From the NCBI RefSeq assembly GCF_024172125.1, contig NZ_JAMZEA010000007.1, positions 248,001 through 312,000 on the forward strand: a stretch of DNA of 64,000 bases, given 5' to 3'. The translations under genes were made by a program, and so were the position numbers. Shown here piece after piece: positions 1-7,537 of this stretch (position 1 is its first letter; every line of letters begins with the position of its first letter). Source of the DNA: Actinomadura rupiterrae. GTDB taxonomy: Bacteria > Actinomycetota > Actinomycetes > Streptosporangiales > Streptosporangiaceae. The notes below the pieces were generated by a model that worked only from the letters and a program-made list of their open reading frames with translations, was not told where the DNA came from and searched no databases.

Positions 1-535
1 CGAACTGCGCTGGGGCGGGCTCGCCGGAACCGACACCGGCCTGTACGTGAACCTCGGCACCGGGCTCGGCGCGGGTGTGGTGGCGGGCGGCCGGGTGCTG
101 CGTGGCGCGAACGGCGCGGCGGGCGAGATCGGCTACCTGCTGCGCTCCCCCGGTGAGCCCGGCCACGCGGCGGGGCGCGCTCCGCTGGAGGAGCAGGTCT
201 CGGGCGGCGGGCTGGCGCGGCGCGCGTCCGAGCTGGCAGGACGGGAGATCACCGCGCGCGAGCTGTTCGGGCCGTCCGTCCCGGCGGGGCTGCGCGGGCT
301 GCGGGACCGCGCCCTGGACGACCTGGGCATGGCGATCGCCAACCTCGCGATCTCGATCGACCCGGAACGGATCGTCCTCGGCGGCGGCATGGCCGCGGAG
401 CCCGAGCTGGTGGCGCGCCTGGACCGGCTGCTCGCACGCACGGTGCCGTTCCCGCCGGTGCTCAAGCCCGCCCATTTCGGCACGGACGCGGCCCTCCGGG
501 GAGCCCTCGCCCTTGCGCTCGACGCCCTGCCTTGA
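1..535 (+). CDS. ROK-family sugar kinase/regulator, 5' end outside window
   Basis: The 3' part of a ROK (repressor, ORF, kinase) protein; reading starts at base 2 with the upstream part missing. It shows the phosphate-binding GTGLGAG loop and the ROK signature GANGAAGEIGY, then the C-terminal LGGGMAAEP motif typical of glucokinase-type members. The family normally has a zinc motif CxCGxxGC soon after GEIGH; here that stretch (GRAPLEEQVSG) has no cysteine, so this is a zinc-less branch or a diverged sugar kinase. No DNA-binding domain can be judged because the N-terminus is absent. The sugar specificity cannot be read. A diverged copy of its last 36 bases lies just downstream (557-591). Confidence 0.85.
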   Translation, partial: ELRWGGLAGTDTGLYVNLGTGLGAGVVAGGRVLRGANGAAGEIGYLLRSPGEPGHAAGRAPLEEQVSGGGLARRASELAGREITARELFGPSVPAGLRGLRDRALDDLGMAIANLAISIDPERIVLGGGMAAEPELVARLDRLLARTVPFPPVLKPAHFGTDAALRGALALALDALP

Positions 536-600
536 GACACCGTGCCCTGACGGGAAGAGGCCCTCGCCTCGCGCTCGACGCCTCGCCTTGAACGTCAGGG

Positions 601-648
601 TGCGGCGTGTTGCCGTCCCGCGCCTGCTAGGAGCGGCAACACGCCGCA
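601..648. terminator. Strong hairpin terminator after the ROK gene
   Basis: A perfect 15-bp inverted repeat: TGCGGCGTGTTGCCG at 601-615 pairs with 634-648 across an 18-base loop. It follows the ROK stop codon (533-535) and also lies beyond the stop of the small minus-strand ORF at 701, so it could end transcription from both sides. There is no U tract, which is common in high-GC actinomycetes. Confidence 0.7.
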
Positions 649-700
649 GGTCCGGTGCCGGCGGGCGTCGCGCGGACGGCCGCCGGACGACGGCCCCGGG

Positions 701-796
701 TCAGAGGCCGCGGCGGTCCAGAGCCGTCTGGAGAGCGCGCTTGGCCTCTTCGGCGTCGTCGTCGGAGAGCGTGGCGGTGAAGGTCTGGGACTGCAT
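701..796 (-). CDS. Possible small protein, 31 aa
   Basis: A short ORF beginning MQSQTFTATLSDDDAEEAK and ending ALDRRGL. An ATG is preceded by GGAG seven bases upstream, and a strong hairpin follows the stop. The composition is acidic in the middle, helical in character, without cysteine, signal peptide or membrane segment. I do not recognise it. It is supported only by start context, position and terminator, so it could be a leader, a small protein or chance. Confidence 0.3.
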   Translation of the reverse strand: MQSQTFTATLSDDDAEEAKRALQTALDRRGL

Positions 797-1022
797 GGGA
801 GAACTCCGAGGTCGCTGTTCGTCGAGGCGCGGGGACGGATCCGGGGATCGTGGTTCGCACGGTCCGGGTCGGTCGGAACCCGCTCGCGGCAGCGGAGGAT
901 GGTCCACGGAACGCCGCTAAGGCTCACTCGCGACGTTACCTCGCGATCGCCGCGTTGTCTTGACCGGTGGCGATTCATCCCACATGTTGAGACGACATAT
1001 GGGGTGAACTGGGCAAACAGAA

Positions 1023-1052
1023 ACGGGCGGGCGACCGAAGTCACCCGCCCGT
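1023..1052 (-). terminator. serA terminator
   Basis: Arms 1023-1035 and 1040-1052 form a 13-bp stem (one G-U pair) closed by a four-base loop. Read on the minus strand it is followed by TTTCTGTTT, a U-rich tail, which makes it a good intrinsic terminator for the leftward serA transcript. It lies about 100 bases past the serA stop, beyond the 18-bp tandem repeat. Confidence 0.75.
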
Positions 1053-1068
1053 CCGAAATCCGAACCCC

Positions 1069-1151
1069 GGCGGAACCCTGGCCCCTGGCGGAACCCTGGG
1101 CCCCGGCGGAGCCCTGGCCCCAGGCGGAACCCTGGGCCCCGGCAGAACCCC
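1069..1151. repeat. 18-bp tandem repeat, 4.6 copies, in the serA 3' UTR
   Basis: Units start at 1069, 1087, 1105, 1123 and 1141 (partial). Each unit begins GGCGGAACCCTGG, with single-base changes between copies. The array sits directly after the serA stop (1156) and before its terminator, so it is transcribed in the serA 3' untranslated region. It is one of several similar minisatellite-like arrays in this window. Confidence 0.9.
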
Positions 1152-1155
1152 GAGG

Positions 1156-2745
1156 TCAGGCCTCCAGGTCCACGCGGCGGCCCATGTCGGCGCCGACGGC
1201 CTCGCCGATCGCGTCGACCAGCTGCGGCGGGATCGTCTCGTCCACGGTCAGCGCGATCAGCGCGCGGCCGCCCTTGGTGTCGCGGCCGACCTGCATGCCC
1301 GCGATGTTGACGTCCGCGTCGCCGAGCAGGCGGCCGACGACGCCGACGATGCCCGGACGGTCGCTGTAGGAGAAGAACGCCATGTGCGCCGTCGGCAGCA
1401 GCTCCATGTCGTAGCCGTTGATCTCGATGATCCGCTCGTGGTGCTTCGGCCCGGTCATGGTGCCGGACACCGACACCACCGCGCCGTCGGCCATCGTGCC
1501 GCGCACCTGGACCACGTTGCGCCAGTCGGGGCTGTCCTCGGACGTGGTGAGCGACACCTCCACGCCGCGGTCGCGGGCCAGCAGCGGCGCGTTCACGAAC
1601 GTGACCGACTCCTCGACCACGTCGGCGAACACGCCCTTGAGCGCGGCCAGCTCCAGCACCTTCACGTCGTGGCCGGTGATCTCGCCGCGGACGACCACGT
1701 CCAGCCGCACCGGGACGCCGCCCGCGAGCGCGGTGAAGATGCGGCCGAGCTTCTCGGCGAGCGGCAGGCCGGGCTTGACATCCTCGGCGACCGCGCCGCC
1801 CTGGACGTTCACCGCGTCCGGCACGAACTCGCCGGACAGCGCCAGCTTCACCGAGCGGGCGACCTGCGTGCCGGCCTTCTCCTGCGCCTCGTGCGTGCTC
1901 GCCCCGAGGTGCGGGGTGGCCACGACGTTGTCGTGCACGAACAGCGGGCTGTCGGTGCAGGGCTCGGTGGAGAACACGTCCAGGCCCGCGCCCGCGACCC
2001 GGCCCTCCTTGAGCGCCAGGTCGAGCGCCGCCTCGTCCACGATGCCGCCGCGGGCCGCGTTCACGATCCGCACCGACGGCTTGACCATGCGCAGCTCGCG
2101 GTCGCCGACCAGGCCGAGCGTCTCGGGCGTCTTCGGCAGGTGGACGGTGATGAAGTCGGCCTCGGCGAGCAGCTCGTCCAGGGTGACCAGCCTGACGCCG
2201 AGCTGCGCGGCGCGGGCGGCCTGCACGTACGGGTCGAAGGCGATCACGTTCATGTCGAAGGCGGCGAGGCGCTGCGCGACCAGCACGCCGATCCGGCCGA
2301 GGCCGAGCACACCGACGGTCTTGCCCTGGAGCTCGACGCCGGTGTACTTGGACCGCTTCCACTCGCCGTTCTTCAGCGCCGCGTGCCCCTGCGGGACGTT
2401 GCGGGCGGTGGCGAGGAGCAGCGCGATCGCGTGCTCGGCGGCGGTGACGATGTTGGAGGTCGGGGCGTTCACGACCATGACACCGGCCTTGGTCGCCGCC
2501 TCGACGTCGACGTTGTCGAGGCCGACGCCGGCGCGGGCGACCACGCGGAGCTTCTTGGCGTGCTCGAACACCTCGGCGTTGACCTTGGTGGCGGAGCGGA
2601 CGATCAGCGCGTCCACGTCCTGGACGGCCGGGAGGAGGGCGGCGCGGTCGGCGCCGTCCACGTGGCGGACCTCGAAGTCGTTACCGAGGACCGCGAGGCC
2701 GGCCGGGGAGAGTTCTTCTGCGACAAGGACGACAGGCTTGCTCAA
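1156..2745 (-). CDS. serA: D-3-phosphoglycerate dehydrogenase
   Basis: It oxidises 3-phosphoglycerate to 3-phosphohydroxypyruvate with NAD+, the first committed step of serine synthesis, in the cytosol. The 529-residue protein has the long bacterial (type 1) layout: substrate domain, NAD-binding Rossmann domain with GLGRIG near residue 150, catalytic His in TPHLGAST, an allosteric ASB domain around 320-450 and a C-terminal ACT domain for serine feedback. The start is TTG at 2745 (protein begins MSKPVVLVAEEL), with AAGGA upstream; longer in-frame extensions lack a ribosome site. It ends in an 18-bp repeat and a U-tailed hairpin. It is monocistronic here. Confidence 0.96.
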   Translation of the reverse strand: MSKPVVLVAEELSPAGLAVLGNDFEVRHVDGADRAALLPAVQDVDALIVRSATKVNAEVFEHAKKLRVVARAGVGLDNVDVEAATKAGVMVVNAPTSNIVTAAEHAIALLLATARNVPQGHAALKNGEWKRSKYTGVELQGKTVGVLGLGRIGVLVAQRLAAFDMNVIAFDPYVQAARAAQLGVRLVTLDELLAEADFITVHLPKTPETLGLVGDRELRMVKPSVRIVNAARGGIVDEAALDLALKEGRVAGAGLDVFSTEPCTDSPLFVHDNVVATPHLGASTHEAQEKAGTQVARSVKLALSGEFVPDAVNVQGGAVAEDVKPGLPLAEKLGRIFTALAGGVPVRLDVVVRGEITGHDVKVLELAALKGVFADVVEESVTFVNAPLLARDRGVEVSLTTSEDSPDWRNVVQVRGTMADGAVVSVSGTMTGPKHHERIIEINGYDMELLPTAHMAFFSYSDRPGIVGVVGRLLGDADVNIAGMQVGRDTKGGRALIALTVDETIPPQLVDAIGEAVGADMGRRVDLEA

Positions 2746-2900
2746 GGAACAGTCCTTCGAATGGTGGATTGCCCGCACGATCAGTGCGGATGTGTCGCGA
2801 GCTCACCCCGTCGTGCCCTCGCCTGCCCCCCGAGTCTATAGGGACGCCCAAGCCCGGGCGGCGGCCACCGCGACACTCATCGGTAACCGCACGGGCACGC

Positions 2901-2934
2901 CGCCGGCCCGCCCGCGGGAGCGGGCGGACCGGCG
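2901..2934 (-). terminator. Terminator after the M1 peptidase gene
   Basis: A 15-bp stem (2901-2915 with 2920-2934, one G-U pair) and a four-base loop. It lies 46 bases past the stop of the leftward peptidase gene and upstream of serA, so it separates the two transcription units. No U tract is visible. Confidence 0.6.
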
Positions 2935-2979
2935 GCGCCGGGGGGAGGAGGAGGGTTCAGATGGTCTTGCCGCGGATGA

Positions 2980-4407
2980 TCAGTGGCCGGGCGCGGTGGA
3001 CGGGCGGCCCGCCGTGTACAGCCAGGTCTTGATGATGTCGTCGATGTTCTTGCCCGACACCCGCTCGACGTGCCGGACGAACTGGGCGACGCTCGCGTCC
3101 CCGCCGCCCTTGGCCGCCTGCCAGGTCCGCAGCGCCTTGAAGAACGCCGCGTCGCCCACCCGGAGCCGGATGGCGTGCACGGCGACCGCGCCGCGGTCGT
3201 AGACCTGGCCCGCGAACGGGTCCTGCGCGCCGGGGTCGCCGGGCAGCAGGTTCCACCAGGCGTCGCCCGCCGGGTGCGCGTTGTAGACCTGGTCCGACAG
3301 CGCCTGCGCGGTGGCCTGGCCGGTGTGCTCGCTCCACAGCCACTCGGCGTAGGTGGCGAAGCCCTCGTTCAGCCAGATGTCCTTCCAGTCGTGGACGGAC
3401 ACGTTGTCACCGAACCACTGGTGCGCGTTCTCGTGCACGATGACGCTGTAGTTCGGCTTGCCCTTGGCGAAGAACTTGGGGCTGTAGAACGGCCGCGTCT
3501 GGGTCTCGATGGCGAACCCGGCCTTGGTGTTCGGGACCGTCCCGCCGGTGGCCTGGAACGGGTAGCGGCCGAACAGGCTGCTCTCCCACTTCAGGATCTC
3601 GGGAGTGCGCTTCAGGCTGGTCAGCGCGTTCGCCTTGACGTCGGCGGCCAGGTCCGAGCCGATCGCGTACTCGTAGGGCAGCCCGCCCGGGGTCCGGCCC
3701 TTGACGATGTCGAACTTCCCGACCGCGAGGGTCGCCAGGTAGGTGGCCTGCGGACGGTCCTCGCGCCAGCCGTAGGTCGTCCAGCCGCCCTTGCTGCGGG
3801 TGCCGGTCGCGATGCCGTTGCTGATCGCCTGGTGGCCGTCCGGGACGGTCACCGCGACGTCGAAGGTGGCCTTGTCGCGCGGGTGGTCGTTGCTCGGGTA
3901 CCACCACCAGGCGCTCTCCGGCTCGTTCGCCGCGACGCCGCCGGTCGTCGTCCGCTGCCAGCTGGTGAAGCCGTAGATCTTCACCGCGGACGGGACGCCG
4001 CCGTAGGTGACGACCGTGGTGAAGTGCTGTCCCTTGCGCAGCGTCCTCGGCGGCGTGATCACCAGCTCGTGCGGCGCCTGGCTGGAGAACTTCGCCGCCC
4101 TGCCGTTCACCGTGACCTTGGTGACGGTGAGCCCGAAGTCCAGGTTGAACCTGGTCAGACCCTGCGTCGCCCGGGCCCGGACGGTCGCGACGCCGTCCAA
4201 GCGGTCCGTGTCGGGCTGGTACTTGAGCTTGAGCCCGTAGTGGGAGACGTCGTAGCCTCCGTTGCCATAGTCCGGGTAGTAGCTGTCACCGATACCCGGC
4301 GCTCCCGGTCCGGCCGGCGGCGGGGCCGCCTGCACGGCGGCCTGCCCTCCGAGCAGGACGCCGACGGCACCGGCCGCCGCGATAGCGGCGCGCGCGCTGC
4401 TGCGCAT
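2980..4407 (-). CDS. Secreted M1-family zinc metallopeptidase
   Basis: A zinc-dependent aminopeptidase-type enzyme of about 475 residues, exported. The start is ATG 4407 because AAAGGAG sits five bases upstream; a GTG six bases earlier overlaps that site. An N-terminal signal peptide (MRSSARAAIAAAGAVGVLL) ends near AQA. The gluzincin motif HENAH is at about residue 325, and NEGFATYAEW supplies the third zinc ligand about 18 residues on. The stretch AGFAIETQTRPFY replaces the GAMEN exopeptidase motif, as in many short actinobacterial M1 proteins. It lacks the large C-terminal helical domain of PepN. It probably takes part in extracellular peptide turnover; substrates are unknown. Confidence 0.9.
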   Translation of the reverse strand: MRSSARAAIAAAGAVGVLLGGQAAVQAAPPPAGPGAPGIGDSYYPDYGNGGYDVSHYGLKLKYQPDTDRLDGVATVRARATQGLTRFNLDFGLTVTKVTVNGRAAKFSSQAPHELVITPPRTLRKGQHFTTVVTYGGVPSAVKIYGFTSWQRTTTGGVAANEPESAWWWYPSNDHPRDKATFDVAVTVPDGHQAISNGIATGTRSKGGWTTYGWREDRPQATYLATLAVGKFDIVKGRTPGGLPYEYAIGSDLAADVKANALTSLKRTPEILKWESSLFGRYPFQATGGTVPNTKAGFAIETQTRPFYSPKFFAKGKPNYSVIVHENAHQWFGDNVSVHDWKDIWLNEGFATYAEWLWSEHTGQATAQALSDQVYNAHPAGDAWWNLLPGDPGAQDPFAGQVYDRGAVAVHAIRLRVGDAAFFKALRTWQAAKGGGDASVAQFVRHVERVSGKNIDDIIKTWLYTAGRPSTAPGH

Positions 4408-4445
4408 TCGCACTCCTTTGTGGGAAGGGGGAATTGATCGCTTAA

Positions 4446-4462
4446 CCTACTGGAAAAGTAGG
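4446..4462. promoter_or_regulatory. Inverted repeat in the M1 peptidase promoter region
   Basis: CCTACT at 4446-4451 and AGTAGG at 4457-4462 form a 6-bp inverted repeat with a five-base spacer in a locally A/T-rich stretch about 40 bases upstream of the peptidase start. Its place suits an operator or a promoter element. No regulator gene adjoins it. Confidence 0.35.
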
Positions 4463-4585
4463 AAATACCTGGGTAACGACACTCGTGATCTTGGTCACGC
4501 TTGCGCAAACAAGGAACTCACGCGCCCGCGCGTCCGCATCGGGGCAAGACGCCAGAAGCTCGGACGGCCGCGGACCGGGCGGTGG

Positions 4586-5221
4586 TCAGGCGGCTTCGGG
4601 TTGGGCGGCGAGGATGGACGCCACGCTGTCCGCGTCCCGGACGGCGACGTGCGGGACGTCCACGAAGACGCGCATCGGCCCGGCCGGGAGGCCCAGCTCG
4701 TCGGCGACCTCCAGCTGCACCTCGCGCAGCGGGATGTACGACAGGTACGCCCGGTGCACGTTCTGCGAGCGGAACATCGCGGTCATGACCAGCCGGTACG
4801 CGCGCAGCCTGAAGGCCAGCGCCACCAGGCACGGAACAGTGTCGGCCGGGTCGCCCGGGTCGTTCAGCGAGACCCACGCGCTGGTCGTCCAGGGCCGGGC
4901 GCGCAGCAGGTCGGCAGCCCAGTGCAGCTGGTCGACGCCGTGCAGGTCGCGGAGCCGGGCGCCGAGGCCGCCCGCCAGGTCGTCCCGGCCGCGGGGCGCG
5001 CTCGCCCAGCGCGCGAGCCGGTTCCGGTCCCCGTACCGGGACAGGACCGGGTCCTGCCAGCTCAGCGAGGCGATCTCGAAGAGCACGGGCGGGCCCTCGA
5101 TGATCGGCCCGAGATCCTCCATGCCGGCCTCGCCCGCCGACCAGACGTGCCGCAGCAGCGCGATCCACGCGTCGCCGCACGTCTCCCAGTGCTGGAGGTC
5201 GTTCCCCGCCGCCGGGATCAC
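4586..5221 (-). CDS. Thymidylate-synthase-fold protein, divergent
   Basis: A 211-residue protein that follows the thymidylate synthase/nucleotide hydroxymethylase pattern: RYGDRNRL near 62-69, DQLHWAADLL near 97-106, a PC pair with Cys131 in the active-site-loop position, RSQN at 151-154 (cf. RSxD, phosphate and base contacts) and a late DVPH at 188-191 (cf. DxHxY). Overall identity to classic ThyA looks low and the folate-binding insertions are missing, so it may act on another pyrimidine nucleotide, as known TS-like enzymes in nucleoside antibiotic paths do, or be non-catalytic. The start is GTG 5221, with GGAGG seven bases upstream inside a small preceding ORF that stops one base earlier. 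Confidence 0.6.
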   Translation of the reverse strand: MIPAAGNDLQHWETCGDAWIALLRHVWSAGEAGMEDLGPIIEGPPVLFEIASLSWQDPVLSRYGDRNRLARWASAPRGRDDLAGGLGARLRDLHGVDQLHWAADLLRARPWTTSAWVSLNDPGDPADTVPCLVALAFRLRAYRLVMTAMFRSQNVHRAYLSYIPLREVQLEVADELGLPAGPMRVFVDVPHVAVRDADSVASILAAQPEAA

Positions 5222-5222
5222 C

Positions 5223-5366
5223 TCACACCTCCGCCGGCGCCGGTTCCGGACGGACCGCAAGGAATTGCAGAGAATTACCTTCTCGTCCGCCGCTCCGTCG
5301 GCAGATGTTCACCATCCGCGCGTAATGGCCGCCCCCCTGGGGCCGGTACGCGATCGTGCCGTCCAT
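5223..5366 (-). CDS. Small ORF (47 aa) coupled to the TS-like gene
   Basis: An ATG at 5366 opens a 47-codon frame (MDGTIAYRPQGGGHYARMVN and onward, ending PEPAPAEV). Its TGA lies one base before the GTG of the TS-like gene, and that gene's ribosome site GGAGG is inside its last codons, an arrangement expected for translational coupling. Third codon positions are GC-rich at both ends but weaker in the middle. No known domain was recognised. It could be a real small partner, a coupling leader, or chance. Confidence 0.4.
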   Translation of the reverse strand: MDGTIAYRPQGGGHYARMVNICRRSGGREGNSLQFLAVRPEPAPAEV

Positions 5367-5592
5367 CACTCTCGCCCCACTGCCGCTCGGGGCGCGGCCA
5401 CAATCGCAGTTCGCGCGGGTGCGCAGAATCGCCGCGGCCGTAGCGGCTTGACTTCAGTATCCGACAGGGAGCTCCAAAAGGGTAGATTCTCCTCGCCCTT
5501 CGGTACCGGAAATCTTTACGCGCCGTGCTGACTCGCCGGTTTTGGACGGTCCGTCCAACGCAGCGCCCGCGACCCCGCCGCGACGCCTGGGG

Positions 5593-7155
5593 TCATCGGT
5601 GCAGGACGACGTACCCGTCCCGGGCGAAGACCGTCCGGTAGCCGGACCGTTCGAGCAGCGCCACCCGGTCCCGCTGCTCCCCCACCGACTCGAACGGGAA
5701 CTGCACGTAGCGCACGTCGCCGACGACCCAGTCGGCCCAGCGCGGCGTCCGGTCCCAGAGCAGCACGCGGGCCCGTCCGGACAGCGCCGGTCCCGCATGG
5801 TTGACCGCCTCGACCTCGACACCGGACGGCACCCGCGACACGGCCGCGGCCGCCGCTCGTGCGCGCGCGTCCCGGACGTAGAGCGAACCGTCGGCGAGAG
5901 TGCGGAACGCGAAGAACGGCACGAGCACGAGCGTCCCCGCCAGCATCCCCGCCATCAACCGCACCCCGAGCCGCTCCCGCTCCGAACGCGCCCGCTCCCC
6001 GAGCCGCTCCCGCGAACGAGCCCGCTCCCCCGCGCGTTCCTGGACGCGGGTCGCGCCGTCCACCGCCGCCAGGACGAGGGTCGCGACCAGGAAGGCGTTG
6101 TAGTGGTAGTGCGGCGCCCACCAGTTGTCGAACTTGCTGGACAGCATCCGCTCCAGCAGCGGCGGGACGACCACCAGCGTCAGCGGTGACACCAGAGGCA
6201 GCGCGAGCAGCGGCAGGACCAGCAGCGTCATCGTGCCGAGCTTCACCGGAGGCGTGCCGAGCGCCTTCACCGCGTCCCACGGATGGGTCAGCAGGTGCAG
6301 CGCGGCGGCCTTCATGTCCGGGCCGAACGCGCCATAAGCGAAGTAGTAGTTCCCGTTCCCGCCGAACGCCGGAACCAGCACGCGCGAGGCGACCGGCGTC
6401 GTCACGAGCCCGAGGACGACCAGCGCCATGCCCAGCGGCCGATCCCCCCGCAACGCCCAGGCGCGGTCGGTCCGGGTGCGCGGGCGCAGGGCGAGGAGGT
6501 AGAGGCCGAAGCCGGTGATGAGGAGCCCGGCGTCCTCCTTGACCAGCAGCAGGAGGACGGCCGCGACCGCCGCCTGCCACCGCCGGCCCGCGTCGAACCG
6601 CTCGATCGCGACGGCTGTGAGCAGCGGCGCGAACGCGACCTCGTGGAAGTCGAACCGGAGCGCCTCGGCGATCGGCCACGACAGCGCGTACGCGAGCGAC
6701 GCGCAGAGCGCCGCGGTGCTGCCGAGCCGACGTGCCGTGAACGCCCAGATCGGCACGATCGCCAGCGCGAACAGGACGGACTGCGCGACCAGCAGCGTCG
6801 CGGGCCCGTCGTGCAGCCGGTAGAACGGCGCGATCAGCGCCAGGATCGGCGAGAAGTGGTCGCCGAGGATCGAGAAGTGCGGCCCGAACCCGTTGTGCAC
6901 GCCCTTGACCGGCGCGATCGGCCCGTTGAGGCGGCTGTACGAGCGCACCGCCTGGTCGAAGATGACCAGGTCGTACGTGCTCGTCCGGAACGAGCGGAGG
7001 CGCAGTAGCGCGTACGCCGCGTAGAGGCACGCGGCCGCGACGGCAAGCAGAAGGGGGGCCGCACGGCCACCCGGCCGGACGCGCCCCCACGTTCCCGTCG
7101 CGTCACCCGCCGTCACCGGAGCAGCCACCAGCGGGACGGTACCAGCCGTCCTCAC
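5593..7155 (-). CDS. DUF2079 family polytopic membrane protein
   Basis: A 520-residue integral membrane protein with about ten hydrophobic helices after a short cytoplasmic N-terminus. The sequence STYDLVIFDQAVRSYSR and the following NGFGPHFSILGDHFSP match the first extracytoplasmic loop of DUF2079 proteins, which resemble GT-C-fold glycosyltransferases/mannosyltransferases. The Asp and His residues of that loop are in place. A basic, Arg/Glu-rich cytosolic loop (RERLGERARSERERLG) lies near residues 360-400 and is internally repetitive. The start is GTG 7155, with GGGAGG upstream. The function is unproven; transfer of a lipid-linked sugar to a cell-surface acceptor is plausible by family. Confidence 0.75.
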   Translation of the reverse strand: MRTAGTVPLVAAPVTAGDATGTWGRVRPGGRAAPLLLAVAAACLYAAYALLRLRSFRTSTYDLVIFDQAVRSYSRLNGPIAPVKGVHNGFGPHFSILGDHFSPILALIAPFYRLHDGPATLLVAQSVLFALAIVPIWAFTARRLGSTAALCASLAYALSWPIAEALRFDFHEVAFAPLLTAVAIERFDAGRRWQAAVAAVLLLLVKEDAGLLITGFGLYLLALRPRTRTDRAWALRGDRPLGMALVVLGLVTTPVASRVLVPAFGGNGNYYFAYGAFGPDMKAAALHLLTHPWDAVKALGTPPVKLGTMTLLVLPLLALPLVSPLTLVVVPPLLERMLSSKFDNWWAPHYHYNAFLVATLVLAAVDGATRVQERAGERARSRERLGERARSERERLGVRLMAGMLAGTLVLVPFFAFRTLADGSLYVRDARARAAAAAVSRVPSGVEVEAVNHAGPALSGRARVLLWDRTPRWADWVVGDVRYVQFPFESVGEQRDRVALLERSGYRTVFARDGYVVLHR

Positions 7156-7292
7156 ACCCCGCCTCCCGGTCCCCGCGATCGCCCGACCCGCCGCCCGATC
7201 CGGCCACGGCGCCGCGCACGGCGATCACACCTCGGCGGCGATCACACCTCGGCGCCGGACGGCGACCACGGCTCAACGCGGGCGGTGATCGC

Positions 7293-7412
7293 GCCTCACC
7301 GCCGGACAGCGACCACGCCTCACCGCCGGACAGCGACCACGCCTCACCGCCGGACAGCGACCACGCCTCACCGCCGGACAGCGACCACGCCTCGCCGCCG
7401 GACAGCGATCGC
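7293..7412. repeat. 24-bp tandem repeat array
   Basis: Four identical 24-bp units (7293, 7317, 7341, 7365; each starting GCCTCACCGCCGGACAGCG) and a fifth at 7389 with three changes. Decayed copies extend on both sides (about 7200-7292 and 7413-7450), mixing GCGATCAC and GTGATCGC half-units. The array fills most of the 382-base gap between the divergent DUF2079 gene (minus) and the gene at 7538 (plus), so it lies in a shared upstream region. No gene was seen in the gap. Confidence 0.95.
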
Positions 7413-7537
7413 GGCTCGGCGCGGGCGGTGATCGCGGCTCGGCGCGGGAGTGCGACGACACGCTGTGACGATTCGGCTCCGCGGCGTCGCCTCGACCCTT
7501 AACGTAACCGTGGAACCCGCCCGACCTGGAGAGCCCC

